Shown piece after piece: positions 27,048-36,571 of a stretch of DNA of 64,000 nt. Every line of letters starts with the position of its first letter. Positions within the stretch are counted from its first letter, which is position 1. The DNA is from Gammaproteobacteria bacterium (GTDB taxonomy: Bacteria > Pseudomonadota > Gammaproteobacteria > Steroidobacterales > Rariloculaceae). The DNA lies in the NCBI GenBank assembly GCA_022825505.1, contig JAJDWR010000036.1:132034-196033 (forward strand). The letters run 5' to 3'. The notes under the pieces are model-generated. The model made no database searches. It saw nothing but the letters and a program-made list of their open reading frames with translations, and was not told where the DNA came from. The translations under genes and the position numbers were made by a program.

Positions 27048-28520
27048 TCAGTAGTCGAGGACGATGCCCGCAACCGGGTCGATACCGCCGCGGAATCCTC
27101 CCTGGTCCCTGACGACCCGGGGATTCCCGCCGGCATCGTAGTGCACCCAGACCAGACCATGGGGTTCACCCCAGTTGGGCATGTCGATGACGTGGGTCTG
27201 TTCGCGCGTAGCCGCGTCGTATACGAAGATCTGCGCGTCCCCATTGGCGGTGGCCCACATCTCCCTGCCGTTGGGCGACAGCAGCACGTGGTCCACCACG
27301 TACCCGGAGAAAAGCGTTTCCAATGGATTGCCGGTCGCGGTGTCGAAGACGGTCAGCGTGCGCCCGAAGAAGCCGTTCGCCTCGCCCTTGTCCGCCACCC
27401 AGATCTCCGACTGATCCGCATTGAACGATGCGCCATAGGGGCCGATGCCCGTCGACCGGTGCCATGCGATGTCTCCGGTCGCAAGCTCGATCTTGGTCAG
27501 GCTGTGGGAACCGCCGCCGGGCACGTAAATGTACTCGCTGGCGTCGTCGATGAGGATCCAGTCGCCGCGGTATCCCGGATAGGGGTATTCGTCCACCACT
27601 TCCCAGGTGTCCGGATCGATTCGAGAGACCCAGAATGGGCGCAGAGCCGTGACCTGTCCCAACCCGAGATTGACTGCTCCGATGTATCCGGTCAGCGACA
27701 TGGGGCCGTAGCCCACCGGTTCCATGAGCACGTAGATGTACTCGTCGTCCGTGTACGCAGTGTAGGTCGCGCCGCCCAGGTCCTCGTCGCGCACACCGCC
27801 GATGATGCGGTCCGTTTCCGGATCGAACAGGAACAGGTCGAGCCCATCGTCGTCCCGGGCGAACGTATCTATCAGCAGGTATCTGTCCCGAAAAATCTGC
27901 CCGTGGTGCAATCGTCCTCCCACGTTCATCTGCTTGACCGGCTGGAGCGTCAGGGCGTCGACCTTTATCAGGGACGCCGAAACAGCGAGTCCCGCCAGTC
28001 CGGTGGGTTCCCCCGATGGCGAGCCGATGATGTAGACGTACCGTCCGTCCGGAGACATGAACGTGGTGTGCATGCTGCTGCGCATTTCGGGCGCCAACAT
28101 GTAGGATGCGATAACTTCCTTGGTTTCGGCGTCCCCGACCACGACCTGGTTCCCCTCCACCGCTGCTTCCCGCCGGCCGGCGGAATAAAAGGCGGTCGAT
28201 GTACCCAGATTTTCGTAGAAGTACGTCTTGCCGGGCTGCGGCTCGAACTTTCGCTCGCCCGGATCGTAGGTTCCGATCACCTGCACGTCATACGAACTCA
28301 TGATGTTGCCGGTCCCGGCGCGGCGCTCCCAACCTTCCAGCACCTGGTCGAATGACTCGATTGCGCTGACACGCCGGTCATGTTCGGAGATCGGATACTG
28401 CTCCAGCGCATCCTGCGGCATGGGCGGCAACTGGGCGCTGGCCATTCCGCCGACCAGCAACAGAGATATGGCAAACCCTGTACGGATCTGGAATGTTATA
28501 TCTTTTTTATTCAATAACAT
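27048..28520 (-). CDS. Secreted YncE-like seven-bladed beta-propeller protein
   Basis: A 490-residue protein with a signal peptide (about 13-30, ending GGMASAQ) and repeated blades with YVTN/SPDGR-type turns (TFMSPDGRYVYIIGSPSGEP, SYDVQVIGTYDPGERK, LLSPNGREMWATANGDAQIF). The function is unknown; YncE-type proteins bind DNA or sit near quinoprotein systems. The first dozen codons and about 40 bases upstream are very AT-rich compared with their surroundings. This stretch may hold the promoter (AATATTAT) and keep the initiation site open. Confidence 0.78.
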   Translation of the reverse strand: MLLNKKDITFQIRTGFAISLLLVGGMASAQLPPMPQDALEQYPISEHDRRVSAIESFDQVLEGWERRAGTGNIMSSYDVQVIGTYDPGERKFEPQPGKTYFYENLGTSTAFYSAGRREAAVEGNQVVVGDAETKEVIASYMLAPEMRSSMHTTFMSPDGRYVYIIGSPSGEPTGLAGLAVSASLIKVDALTLQPVKQMNVGGRLHHGQIFRDRYLLIDTFARDDDGLDLFLFDPETDRIIGGVRDEDLGGATYTAYTDDEYIYVLMEPVGYGPMSLTGYIGAVNLGLGQVTALRPFWVSRIDPDTWEVVDEYPYPGYRGDWILIDDASEYIYVPGGGSHSLTKIELATGDIAWHRSTGIGPYGASFNADQSEIWVADKGEANGFFGRTLTVFDTATGNPLETLFSGYVVDHVLLSPNGREMWATANGDAQIFVYDAATREQTHVIDMPNWGEPHGLVWVHYDAGGNPRVVRDQGGFRGGIDPVAGIVLDY

Positions 28521-28558
28521 ATAATATTATCCTCATCTATTTTTTCATACAGGATTAG

Positions 28559-29383
28559 TCATGGTGAATTCTGCGCCAGCCGAAATCCGCCGGCGGGCAT
28601 GCGATATATGTGGGAAAACCGGGTCATGCCGAAGTCCCGATTCGCAGACCGCAAGCCCCGCGGATGCAGAATCCACGAACCACCGCGGTGCACGCGTTCA
28701 AGGCAGACATCCCTAATCCAGGGCGTCCCGTCATCGGGCGCGCCATCATAGGTTTCGTTCCAGCAGTCCTCGACCCACTCGAAGACGTTTCCGTGCATGT
28801 CGTGGAGTCCGAACGCGTTGGCCGGAAACTGGCCGACAGGCGCCGTGTTGGTGTATTCATCCCGGCATCCCTGACCGCAATTGGCCCGTCCTGCCTCCAT
28901 GTCTTCCCCCCACGGATAGGCCGTCGCCGAACCTGCCCTTGCGGCGTATTCCCACTCCGCTTCGCTTGGCAGCCTGAAGTTCTGCCCGGAATGCTCATTC
29001 AGCCAGGCAATAAAGGCTTGTGCGTCCGCCCAACTCACGTTGATGACCGGGCGGTCAGTGCGGCCCCAACCCTCATCCTCCGGACACTGTATCCGCGCGG
29101 CCTCGCAGTAGAGATCGAATTGCTGAAACGTGACTTCGTACTTGCCAAGTCTGAACGGCCGTACCGTCACCTCGCGAGCCGGCGCCTCGTTGAATTCGCA
29201 GGTTTCCCCGTCTTCGCAGCCCATCACGAAGACCCCGCCGGGAACATCGACCCACGCCAATGACTCGACGATCCGCCCGGCAGCCTCCTCAACCATTGCG
29301 AGGTCAGCATCCTGGCCTGATGCAATCGTTGCAGCCCCAGGAATGAGCAAGGACAAACAAGCTGAACGAAGCACCGCATTCAT
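28559..29383 (-). CDS. Secreted FGE/SUMF1-fold protein without the FGE cysteine pair
   Basis: A 274-residue exported protein from ATG 29383, with a signal peptide ending about residue 25 (IASGQ). The formylglycine-generating-enzyme sulfatase domain has WVDVPGGVFVMGCEDGE, PVINVSWADAQAFIAWLNE, RLPSEAEWEYAARAGSAT, HDMHGNVFEWVEDCW and RVHRGGSWI. It ends PAGGFRLAQNSP without the redox cysteine pair of true FGE, so sulfatase activation is unlikely. Structural or ligand-binding roles are more likely. It follows the terminator after the ankyrin gene. Confidence 0.82.
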   Translation of the reverse strand: MNAVLRSACLSLLIPGAATIASGQDADLAMVEEAAGRIVESLAWVDVPGGVFVMGCEDGETCEFNEAPAREVTVRPFRLGKYEVTFQQFDLYCEAARIQCPEDEGWGRTDRPVINVSWADAQAFIAWLNEHSGQNFRLPSEAEWEYAARAGSATAYPWGEDMEAGRANCGQGCRDEYTNTAPVGQFPANAFGLHDMHGNVFEWVEDCWNETYDGAPDDGTPWIRDVCLERVHRGGSWILHPRGLRSANRDFGMTRFSHIYRMPAGGFRLAQNSP

Positions 29384-29433
29384 AGGCAAAGTCCTGGGGA
29401 AAGCATAGAAGATAATCGACCGGGAGTTGTTGC

Positions 29434-29461
29434 AAAAGAGCCGGATTCCTTCGAATCCGGC
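29434..29461 (-). terminator. Rho-independent terminator after the ankyrin gene
   Basis: A perfect nine-base stem, GCCGGATTC with GAATCCGGC, has a four-base loop and is followed on the - strand by TC and TTTT. It lies 40 bases past the stop of the ankyrin gene and before the FGE-fold gene, so it probably ends the DUF1592-DUF1552-ankyrin transcript. Confidence 0.75.
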
Positions 29462-29500
29462 CCCTTCAGAAAATGGCCATTACCCGGTCTGCCGGCGCGT

Positions 29501-31114
29501 CTATCCTCCGGAACCCGACTTCTCGCCGGCCACGCTCGACAGTTCCGCTTCTGCCGGCATGTGGGCGCGCAAGGCAATGGTCGTCGCTTCGTTATAGGGG
29601 ATGCGCTGGTCGGGCTGACCCAGGGCGATGTCCAGAGGCGTCCAGCCTCTCCAGTTCTTCGCCATCACGTCCGCGCCGTTCGCAACGAGAAACTCGATGA
29701 TCGCCACGGAACCTCGCAGCGCGGCACCGTGCAGCGGCGTATCGCCGGCCTGGTTGCCCTTGTTGATGTCGCCGCCCAACTCGAGAAAGATCTTCAGCGC
29801 TTCGATGGCATCGTCGTCACGGCCCCGACTGATGGTATCCCTCCAGCCGACCCCGGCCGCCGCCATCAGCGGCGTCGTCTGGCCCGGAGGCATCAGGTCG
29901 TACTCGATGTCATTCTCGTTGCGTTCCTGCTCCACGGTGATCGCATCGGGGTCCGCGCCGGCCTCGAGCAGAATCCGAATGATCTCCAGATCGCCCGACA
30001 TCGCCGCCCTGAGCAGCGCCGTCGCCCCCTCATAAAGCACCGGATTGTGCATGCATCCCTGGGCGCACCATTGGGGCAACAGGGCCTTGAGCGGTGCGTC
30101 GACCTCCGCACCCCTGGCCAACGACAGCTTCACCAGGTCGACCGGAGTCATCCTGCTGTTCATCCTGGGCGGTGGCCGCGGATTCGCATCCAGCGTGTTC
30201 ATGTCCGTGGCCACGAACAGGACGGTGCGGCCGAAGCGGTCGGCCACATTGGGATCGGCACCGGATTCCAGCAGCAATTCGGCAATGTCCAGGTAGCCGT
30301 TTACGGTCGCCAGTATTAGCGCAGTGGAATCTTCCGCATCCTGGGCATCGAGGTCGGCGCCGGCCTCGATCAGCGTGCGCACGCTCTCAATCTGCCCTTC
30401 CCGCGCCGCCAGATGAAGCGCGGTCATGGATCCCCTGGGAATCTTCGCATAGACGAAACCGCCCTGACGGCGATCCTGTTCAATCTCCGGCGCATCGATC
30501 AGCGACGAAGTCTCGTTCAGATAGGCGCCCGCAGCGATCAGCCGGCGCATGGCTTCGGTATGGCCGCCCGCCGCCGCCCACATGAGTGCGGTCTGGCCAT
30601 GCCAGCTTTCCTTGGCGTTGGGATCGGCCGCGTTGTAGGCCCGAACCTCGCCCTGGGGAAGGGTTCCATCGACATCCGCGCCGCCGCTCAGCAGCAAACC
30701 GACCACGTCCGGATTACCGGTCTTGGCCGCCGCCATGAGCACGGTCTCGCCTTCGGGAAGCGAACCGTTGGCATCCGCACCGGCCACCAGAATCAAGCGT
30801 GTCGTGGCCGCGTCTCCCGCCCGCGCCGCCAGATGCAGCGCCGTCATGCCGTAGCGGTTCACATGGAATACGTCAGCGCCGGCTTCGAGCAACAACTCGG
30901 CCATGGCGGGGTTGCGGCCGTCGACGGCCCACATCAATGCGGTTGTACCCTCCGGACTCGCGGCGTTCGCGTCGCCGCCCTGGGCGAGGTACGACCGAAC
31001 TGCGTCTTCGTCGCCTGCCTTGACCGCATCGACCAGGGTATCTGCGTGTGCGCCCAGGCTCGCAAAGCCCAGAACCACGCTCACCAATCCTGACAGCCAG
31101 ACGTTTCGCTTCAT
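29501..31114 (-). CDS. Secreted ankyrin-repeat protein
   Basis: A 537-residue protein with a signal peptide (about 1-24, ending LGAHA). It has about a dozen ankyrin repeats, each with the TALHLAAR / LLxAGADxN pattern, for example TALMWAVDGRNPAMAELLLE, TPLHGAALRGSVAIIEFLVA and WTPLDIALG. Loops between repeats are longer in the middle (residues about 180-215 and 315-355, the latter with two cysteines). The export signal points to the periplasm or outside, where it would bind proteins. It follows the DUF1552 gene by 56 bases. Confidence 0.9.
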   Translation of the reverse strand: MKRNVWLSGLVSVVLGFASLGAHADTLVDAVKAGDEDAVRSYLAQGGDANAASPEGTTALMWAVDGRNPAMAELLLEAGADVFHVNRYGMTALHLAARAGDAATTRLILVAGADANGSLPEGETVLMAAAKTGNPDVVGLLLSGGADVDGTLPQGEVRAYNAADPNAKESWHGQTALMWAAAGGHTEAMRRLIAAGAYLNETSSLIDAPEIEQDRRQGGFVYAKIPRGSMTALHLAAREGQIESVRTLIEAGADLDAQDAEDSTALILATVNGYLDIAELLLESGADPNVADRFGRTVLFVATDMNTLDANPRPPPRMNSRMTPVDLVKLSLARGAEVDAPLKALLPQWCAQGCMHNPVLYEGATALLRAAMSGDLEIIRILLEAGADPDAITVEQERNENDIEYDLMPPGQTTPLMAAAGVGWRDTISRGRDDDAIEALKIFLELGGDINKGNQAGDTPLHGAALRGSVAIIEFLVANGADVMAKNWRGWTPLDIALGQPDQRIPYNEATTIALRAHMPAEAELSSVAGEKSGSGG

Positions 31115-31170
31115 GGTCTTGACTCCTCCAATGACGGAGCGCCGCGGCGCGGCGCACGCGTCATGTGCTT

Positions 31171-32505
31171 CTAGGCGAAACCGATCGTGTAGCCCGTGCT
31201 CCTGCCGAAGCTCGCCAGTTCAACGCCCATCGCCCTGGCGATCTCGATATGCAGGTCGCCGATCGGCACGGTCTTGTCGGGAACCTGCAGATGCCGGTTA
31301 CCGTCGACGAATCCGCTGATGATTGCCGTGGGTACGCGGAGCTTGATATGCAGGTTGCCGTCACTCATTCCGCTGCCGTACATCAGCAGACTGTTATCCA
31401 GCAGGGAACCGTCGCCATCGGGAGTGGCAGCCAAGCGGGCGACGAAGCGGGAAAACAGTTCCGTGTGGTAGCGGTCCACGGTCCCCTTCGCCTCCATCGT
31501 CTCCTCGGAATTCTGATGGTGAGAGATGGAATGATGCGGTTCCGGTACGCCGATATGCGGATAAGTCAGGTTGCTCAATTCGCGGGCCATCATGAAGGTG
31601 AAGACACGCGTGATGTCGGCCTGGAAGGCCACGTGCAGCAGGTCGAACATGACCTCCACATGATCCTCGAACTCGTCCGGGATACCGACCGGGGACTGCG
31701 GCGCCGATGCCGACAACTCGCCCGCGCGGTTTTCCGCCATCTGTATGCGGCGTTCGACCTCGCGAATATTCTCAAGGTAGTCCTCAAGGCGGGAACGGTC
31801 CCGCGGTCCCAGGCCGATGGAAACGCTGCGCGTCTCGTCGAGCACCGAGTCGAGGATGCTGCGGTTCTGCTGCATCCGGGCCAGGCGCTGGTCCGCCGTG
31901 CCGGTACCGCCGAACAGCCGCTCGAACACGACGCGCGGGTTCACCTGCATGGGCAGCAGATCGGTGGGTGAGGCATAGGAGATGGTGTCGAGGTATGCGC
32001 AGCTATAGCCGGCATCGCAGGTTCCGGCGATCTGGCTGGCGTCCTCGATGGCCAGTTGCATGGAGGGAAACACGGTTTCCTGGCCGATCTTGCTGGCAAG
32101 AACCTGGTCGATGGATGTGCCGGCCCTGACGTCCACGCCCTGAGTCTTCTTCGGGTAGGTATCCGTCAGCCAGGCAGTGGCCGCACCGGTATGCTGGCCG
32201 ATGCCGTCGGCTCCCATGAGATTGCTGACCACCGTCAGTTGATTCCTGAACGGCTCCAGCGGTTCCATGATGCGCTTGAACTCGAAGTCGGAACCGGTTT
32301 GATCCGGGGTCCACCAATTCACCTCTTCCGTCATGACGAAGCCGTGCGGATGGTAGATGAAGCCTGCCCGTTTTGGCCGGTTTCCCGCAGTCTTCGACAA
32401 TGCCGTCAGCGCCGGTACCATGGCACCGAGAAACGGCACCGCAACAGACGCGCCGGCACCGCGCAAAAACATTCGCCGTGGCATCGATTTCTTGAAGATC
32501 ATCAT
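31171..32505 (-). CDS. DUF1552 family protein with Tat-like signal
   Basis: A 444-residue protein of the DUF1552 family. The leader MPRRMFLRGAGASVAVPFLG has the twin-arginine motif RRMFLR and a hydrophobic stretch, so Tat export is likely. Typical family text follows: RAGFIYHPHGFVM, HHSISHHQNSEETMEAKGTV and LMYGSGMSDGNLH. DUF1552 proteins are usually encoded next to DUF1592 cytochrome proteins, as here, and probably work with them in the periplasm. The function is unknown. The fold resembles the alkaline-phosphatase-like DUF1501 group, but I cannot identify a metal site. Confidence 0.88.
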   Translation of the reverse strand: MMIFKKSMPRRMFLRGAGASVAVPFLGAMVPALTALSKTAGNRPKRAGFIYHPHGFVMTEEVNWWTPDQTGSDFEFKRIMEPLEPFRNQLTVVSNLMGADGIGQHTGAATAWLTDTYPKKTQGVDVRAGTSIDQVLASKIGQETVFPSMQLAIEDASQIAGTCDAGYSCAYLDTISYASPTDLLPMQVNPRVVFERLFGGTGTADQRLARMQQNRSILDSVLDETRSVSIGLGPRDRSRLEDYLENIREVERRIQMAENRAGELSASAPQSPVGIPDEFEDHVEVMFDLLHVAFQADITRVFTFMMARELSNLTYPHIGVPEPHHSISHHQNSEETMEAKGTVDRYHTELFSRFVARLAATPDGDGSLLDNSLLMYGSGMSDGNLHIKLRVPTAIISGFVDGNRHLQVPDKTVPIGDLHIEIARAMGVELASFGRSTGYTIGFA

Positions 32506-32553
32506 CGAATCGTACTCCCCACCAGGTTCAGTTCAGAATAATTCCACTCCCGA

Positions 32554-34983
32554 TCACCCGTCGGTGCTGGTCAGCAACTCCTGCGGAATCGCGGCCCTGC
32601 GCATGCGAAACGGCTGACTCTCGACGATTCCGAGAATGAGAGTCGAAAAACGGTAATCATTCTCGGCCGCATCCGCCGCGATCTGCCGCACCGACGGCAT
32701 ATCATAATACTCCAATCCCCGGCCCAGCGCGTAAATCAGCAGCTTCTCGGCCAGGGTCCGGACGAACTGCGACGGATTCGAAACGATGGCGTCGCGCAGG
32801 CCAACCGCCCCGTCGATTTCGGTGCCGTCGATCAGGCGGCCCGACGCGTCGATCAAGCCGCCGTCGTCGCCCCGGTCGCGCCAGGCGCCGATACCGTCAA
32901 AATTCTCCATGGCGAAACCAATGGGATCCATGATGTTGTGGCATCCCGAACAGGCAGGATCGTCCCGGTGCCGCTGCAGCCTGACGCGCATGGACTCGGG
33001 ATCCATGGAAAGGGCTTCGTTTTCGTCCAGCGCGGGAACGTCGTCCGGAGGCATCGGGATCGGCGCCCCGAGCAGGTTCTCAAGAATCCAGGCGCCTCGC
33101 ACCACGGGTGACGTGCGATGCGAGAACGACGTCACCGTCAGGATGCTGCCATGGCCCAGGAGGCCGTTTCGGGGACCTTCGGGCAGTTCCACTCGCCGAA
33201 AGGCATTTCCGTAGACGCCGTCGACTCGGTAGTGACGGGCAAGGCGGTCATTCAGATACGTGTAATTCGCCGTCATCAGGTCGAGCACGCTGCGGTCTTC
33301 GCGCACGATGCTGGAGAAAAACAGCTGCGTTTCCTCAAGAAACGCCTGCCGCAGATTGTCGTCGAAATTCGGAAAGACGTAGATGTCGGGTTCGACGCTT
33401 GCCAGCCGGCGCAGGTAGAGCCATTGTCCGGCGAAATTCTCCACAAACTCATCGGCGCGCGGGTCCGCCAGCATGCGGTGGACCTGTTGTTCCATCACTC
33501 TCGGGTTGCTGAGCCGGCCTCGCGCCCCGAGATCGATCAACTCTTCATCCGGGACGCTGTTCCAGAGGAAAAACGAAAGACGGGACGCCAGTTCCAGGTC
33601 GCTGATCTCGTACGGCTCACCCGGATCGATTCCCAATGGGTCGCGTTCGATCCGGAATATGAAGTTCGGGCTGGTCAGAATCCGGCGCAGCGCCAACTGG
33701 ATGCCGCCCTCGAAATTCCCGCGGGCTTCGCGCCCCTGGTGGAAGAACTCCATCAGCGCGTCCACATCGGAATCGAGCAGCGGCTGGCGGTACGCCCTGC
33801 GGGCGATTCCGGAAAGGATCTGTTCGGCACAACGCGCTTCTTCGCGGGTTGTGCCCGGCCGGCAGGTGAAGATGGCCCGGCGGCTGGGCGTTTCAACGCT
33901 GGGAGCCTGCCCATTGAACGGCCCGCGGATCATGACGCCTTCAACGGAAGGCACCCCGCCGACGTAAACCGGATCGAAGTCGATCAATTCGAAGGGTTCG
34001 AGTTGATCGACTTCCAGCGCTCCGGTCTTCTCGACAAAGGTTGCGGCAATCCGGTGCGTGCCCGCGGTCAGCGGAATCCGGAGCCGAACCCTGTTTTCGA
34101 TGGAAATTCTGCTGGCTTCGGCGTTCTCCATCATGTGGTTGTAGTCGGCAGGGCCTCCGATGGACGCGAAGCGCACCCGCTCGCCGTCCACCGAGATTTC
34201 GAACTGGTGCCGGAACTGCAGCCCGCGGGTAGCGGACAGCGAGTTACCCCGGAACGACGTATGAATCTCGTAGATACCGTCCAGCGGGAAGTAGTGTTCC
34301 ACGAGGATGCCGCCCCGTGTGCCCGGCGGCAGCCCGTCGATATGCCTGTCCTGGGACAGACGGGCCCCGGCGTTGTAGTAGATCTCCTCAGGCGCAAATT
34401 CGGGATCGCCCACCGCCACCGCGCTGACTCTGTCCGCGGCGGCCAGGTAACTCTCCAGCAGCGTCGGCGAAACGCCGAGCACATCGGCAATATTGTCGAA
34501 GCCGAAACTGGAGGTATCGGGGGGCAGAAGCGCGCTGACATCGATATCCAGCGCGAGCAGGTCGCGGATGACGCTAGCGTACTGGGTGCGGTTCAGCCGA
34601 TAAAGCGCCGGACGACCCGGGTCAGGATTCTCCGCAGCGGCCTGGTCGAGTTCAGCCTCGAGCCATTCCACGAAGCCGTAATAGCTGCCGGGGTCGGGGC
34701 GAGGCAAGCCCGAAGGAGGCATCGACCCACCGCGAATCCTGGTAACGACTTCTTCGAGGATGTGTGCATGATCCGCCACGGCGGCCAGATCCACGTGATC
34801 GAGCGCGACTTCGCCGATTTCCACGCCGGAGTTGTGGCACAGAACACAATATTGATCGAGCAGCGCGCGGTATTCGTAGGTCAGGCCACCTGTAGCCGGC
34901 GCATCCTGGGCTATCGCCGGCGCCGAGAGTCCGCACACGCAAGTCAGGACAGCCTGCCATGTGGAAACTCGCTCAAGTGACAT
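32554..34983 (-). CDS. DUF1592-type multidomain c-type cytochrome protein
   Basis: An 809-residue exported protein from ATG 34983, with a signal peptide ending AIAQ at about 26. Domain order follows the DUF1587-DUF1592-DUF1588-DUF1585 set. It has an N-terminal planctomycete-type cytochrome motif CVLCH (46-50), NRTQYASVIRDLLALDID (DUF1587), FFLWNSVPDEELIDLGARG (DUF1592), and DDPACSGCHNIMDPIGFAMENFD (DUF1588 with a second CxxCH). The C-terminal DUF1585 part has LAEKLLIYALGRGLEYYDMP. It likely binds two c-type hemes and acts in the periplasm with the DUF1552 protein. A TATTAT box at 35031-35026 may be its -10. The substrate is unknown. Confidence 0.9.
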   Translation of the reverse strand: MSLERVSTWQAVLTCVCGLSAPAIAQDAPATGGLTYEYRALLDQYCVLCHNSGVEIGEVALDHVDLAAVADHAHILEEVVTRIRGGSMPPSGLPRPDPGSYYGFVEWLEAELDQAAAENPDPGRPALYRLNRTQYASVIRDLLALDIDVSALLPPDTSSFGFDNIADVLGVSPTLLESYLAAADRVSAVAVGDPEFAPEEIYYNAGARLSQDRHIDGLPPGTRGGILVEHYFPLDGIYEIHTSFRGNSLSATRGLQFRHQFEISVDGERVRFASIGGPADYNHMMENAEASRISIENRVRLRIPLTAGTHRIAATFVEKTGALEVDQLEPFELIDFDPVYVGGVPSVEGVMIRGPFNGQAPSVETPSRRAIFTCRPGTTREEARCAEQILSGIARRAYRQPLLDSDVDALMEFFHQGREARGNFEGGIQLALRRILTSPNFIFRIERDPLGIDPGEPYEISDLELASRLSFFLWNSVPDEELIDLGARGRLSNPRVMEQQVHRMLADPRADEFVENFAGQWLYLRRLASVEPDIYVFPNFDDNLRQAFLEETQLFFSSIVREDRSVLDLMTANYTYLNDRLARHYRVDGVYGNAFRRVELPEGPRNGLLGHGSILTVTSFSHRTSPVVRGAWILENLLGAPIPMPPDDVPALDENEALSMDPESMRVRLQRHRDDPACSGCHNIMDPIGFAMENFDGIGAWRDRGDDGGLIDASGRLIDGTEIDGAVGLRDAIVSNPSQFVRTLAEKLLIYALGRGLEYYDMPSVRQIAADAAENDYRFSTLILGIVESQPFRMRRAAIPQELLTSTDG

Positions 34984-35168
34984 GGCCAAAAAGAGTCTCC
35001 GGATACTGTCTTGCTTAACCGTTTGATAATAGCACAGTTCAGCAAAATTGAGTACGCTCACTTTTGCTCGACGACGTTCGCGCCTGGTGACCGGCGCCCC
35101 TGGAAATCTTCACCCGGTCGGGGTTGAACTCACTGTCTGATCGTGCAGTGGCAAGCCCCCTGGCCATT

Positions 35169-36512
35169 TCAAACCCGAACGTCGAACCGCGCCGTTGTTT
35201 TTGCACGAATTTCGTTGAGGGATGCTCCGGGCATGACGCCGACCAGGGCCAGTCGCCCATCTTCGAAACGGAACTTGGCCAACTCCGTCACGATTACGTT
35301 CACGGCACCGACGGCCGTGAGCGGCAAAGTGCATTCCGGAACGATCTTGGCGTCCCCGTCGCGGCTGGTGTGCATCATCGTGACGATCAGCTTTCGCACG
35401 CCTGACGCAAGGTCCATGGCGCCCCCTACTCCGAGAAGCGGCTTTCCGGGAACGGCCCAGTTGGCGAGGTTGGCACTCTCGTCCACCTGCAGCCCGCCCA
35501 TGATCGCCACATCCACATGCCCGCCCCGGATCATGCCGAAGGAACTTGCGCTGTCGAAATAGCTGCTGCCGGGCAAGGCGGTCACGGGGATCTTGCCCGC
35601 GTTGACGGGGTAATCCATGGCCCCACCGGACTCCGGTTCCGGACCGACGCCCAGCATACCGTTCTCGGTATGCATGATGATGCCGTGCTCAGGTGTGATC
35701 AGGTCCGCCACCAGGGTAGGAATACCGATGCCGAGATTGACGACGTCACCCGGATTCAGTTCTTCCAGCGCCCCACGCGCCATGGTCATGCGTGCATCGC
35801 TCACTTTCTTGAGGCTCCCCGCGACCGAGGCCGAACTGCCCAATTCCTCAAGCGTGGTGTGAGCCTCGACCAGGTAGTCAACGAAACAGCCGGGCGTATG
35901 AATGTGATCGGGGTCGAGCTCGCCTACGGGAACGACCGTCTCCGCCTCGGCGATGACCAGTTTCCCGGCTGTCGCCGCGGCCTGGTTGAAATTGTTCTCG
36001 GTCCTGCGGTAGGCGAGATTGCCGGCGGTATCGGCCTGCCAGGCACGTATCAACGCCACGTCCGCCTTCAGCGCCGGTTGGAATACGTATTCGATGCCGT
36101 CGATGATGCGGGTGTCGCGTCCCTCCGCCAACGGCGTACCGGCAGCGGTGGGCGTATAGAATCCGCCCAGGCCGGCTCCTCCCGCGCGAATCGCCTCGGC
36201 CATGCTGCCCTGGGGCAGCAGTTCTATGTCGATCTTCCCTGTTAGGTACGCCTCGACGGCTTCGCGATTACTGGTGAAATAGGATCCGATCGCCTTGCCG
36301 ATCTGCCCGTTGCGCAGCATCCGGCCGCCCCCGAGGCCGGGTTCGCCGATGTTGTTGGCGATCATCGTCAGGTCGCTGACGTCGGTCTCGGCGATCGCAT
36401 CCAGCAGGTGAATCGGCGTACCGGTCATGCCGAATCCGCCAACAACCAGTACGTCTCCGGTCTTGACCTTGCGCGCAGCCTCTGCTGCCGAAATCAGCGG
36501 CACTCTCTTCAT
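35169..36512 (-). CDS. Fused 3-oxoacid/3-oxoadipate CoA-transferase
   Basis: Class I CoA-transferase with both subunits in one 447-residue chain. The A part (about 1-220) has [21 protein letters not shown]. The B part (about 238-447) has the catalytic glutamate in [18 protein letters not shown] (E283). The linker is short. Related pairs are ScoAB/AtoDA (3-oxoacid) and PcaIJ (3-oxoadipate). The nearby hydroquinone and maleylacetate genes yield 3-oxoadipate, which favours the PcaIJ role, but sequence alone does not settle the substrate. It is downstream of the first FAD-oxidase gene on the same strand, 59 bases away. Confidence 0.9.
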   Translation of the reverse strand: MKRVPLISAAEAARKVKTGDVLVVGGFGMTGTPIHLLDAIAETDVSDLTMIANNIGEPGLGGGRMLRNGQIGKAIGSYFTSNREAVEAYLTGKIDIELLPQGSMAEAIRAGGAGLGGFYTPTAAGTPLAEGRDTRIIDGIEYVFQPALKADVALIRAWQADTAGNLAYRRTENNFNQAAATAGKLVIAEAETVVPVGELDPDHIHTPGCFVDYLVEAHTTLEELGSSASVAGSLKKVSDARMTMARGALEELNPGDVVNLGIGIPTLVADLITPEHGIIMHTENGMLGVGPEPESGGAMDYPVNAGKIPVTALPGSSYFDSASSFGMIRGGHVDVAIMGGLQVDESANLANWAVPGKPLLGVGGAMDLASGVRKLIVTMMHTSRDGDAKIVPECTLPLTAVGAVNVIVTELAKFRFEDGRLALVGVMPGASLNEIRAKTTARFDVRV

Positions 36513-36571
36513 AACGTAGTAGCGAGGTCAGTCAACCCTGCACAGCGCCTCCGGCCCGTTCCGATCCAATG

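Noticed and set aside
31151..31165. GC-rich short repeats between the ankyrin and DUF1552 genes
   Set aside because: No stem long enough for a terminator and no ribosome-binding or operator pattern.
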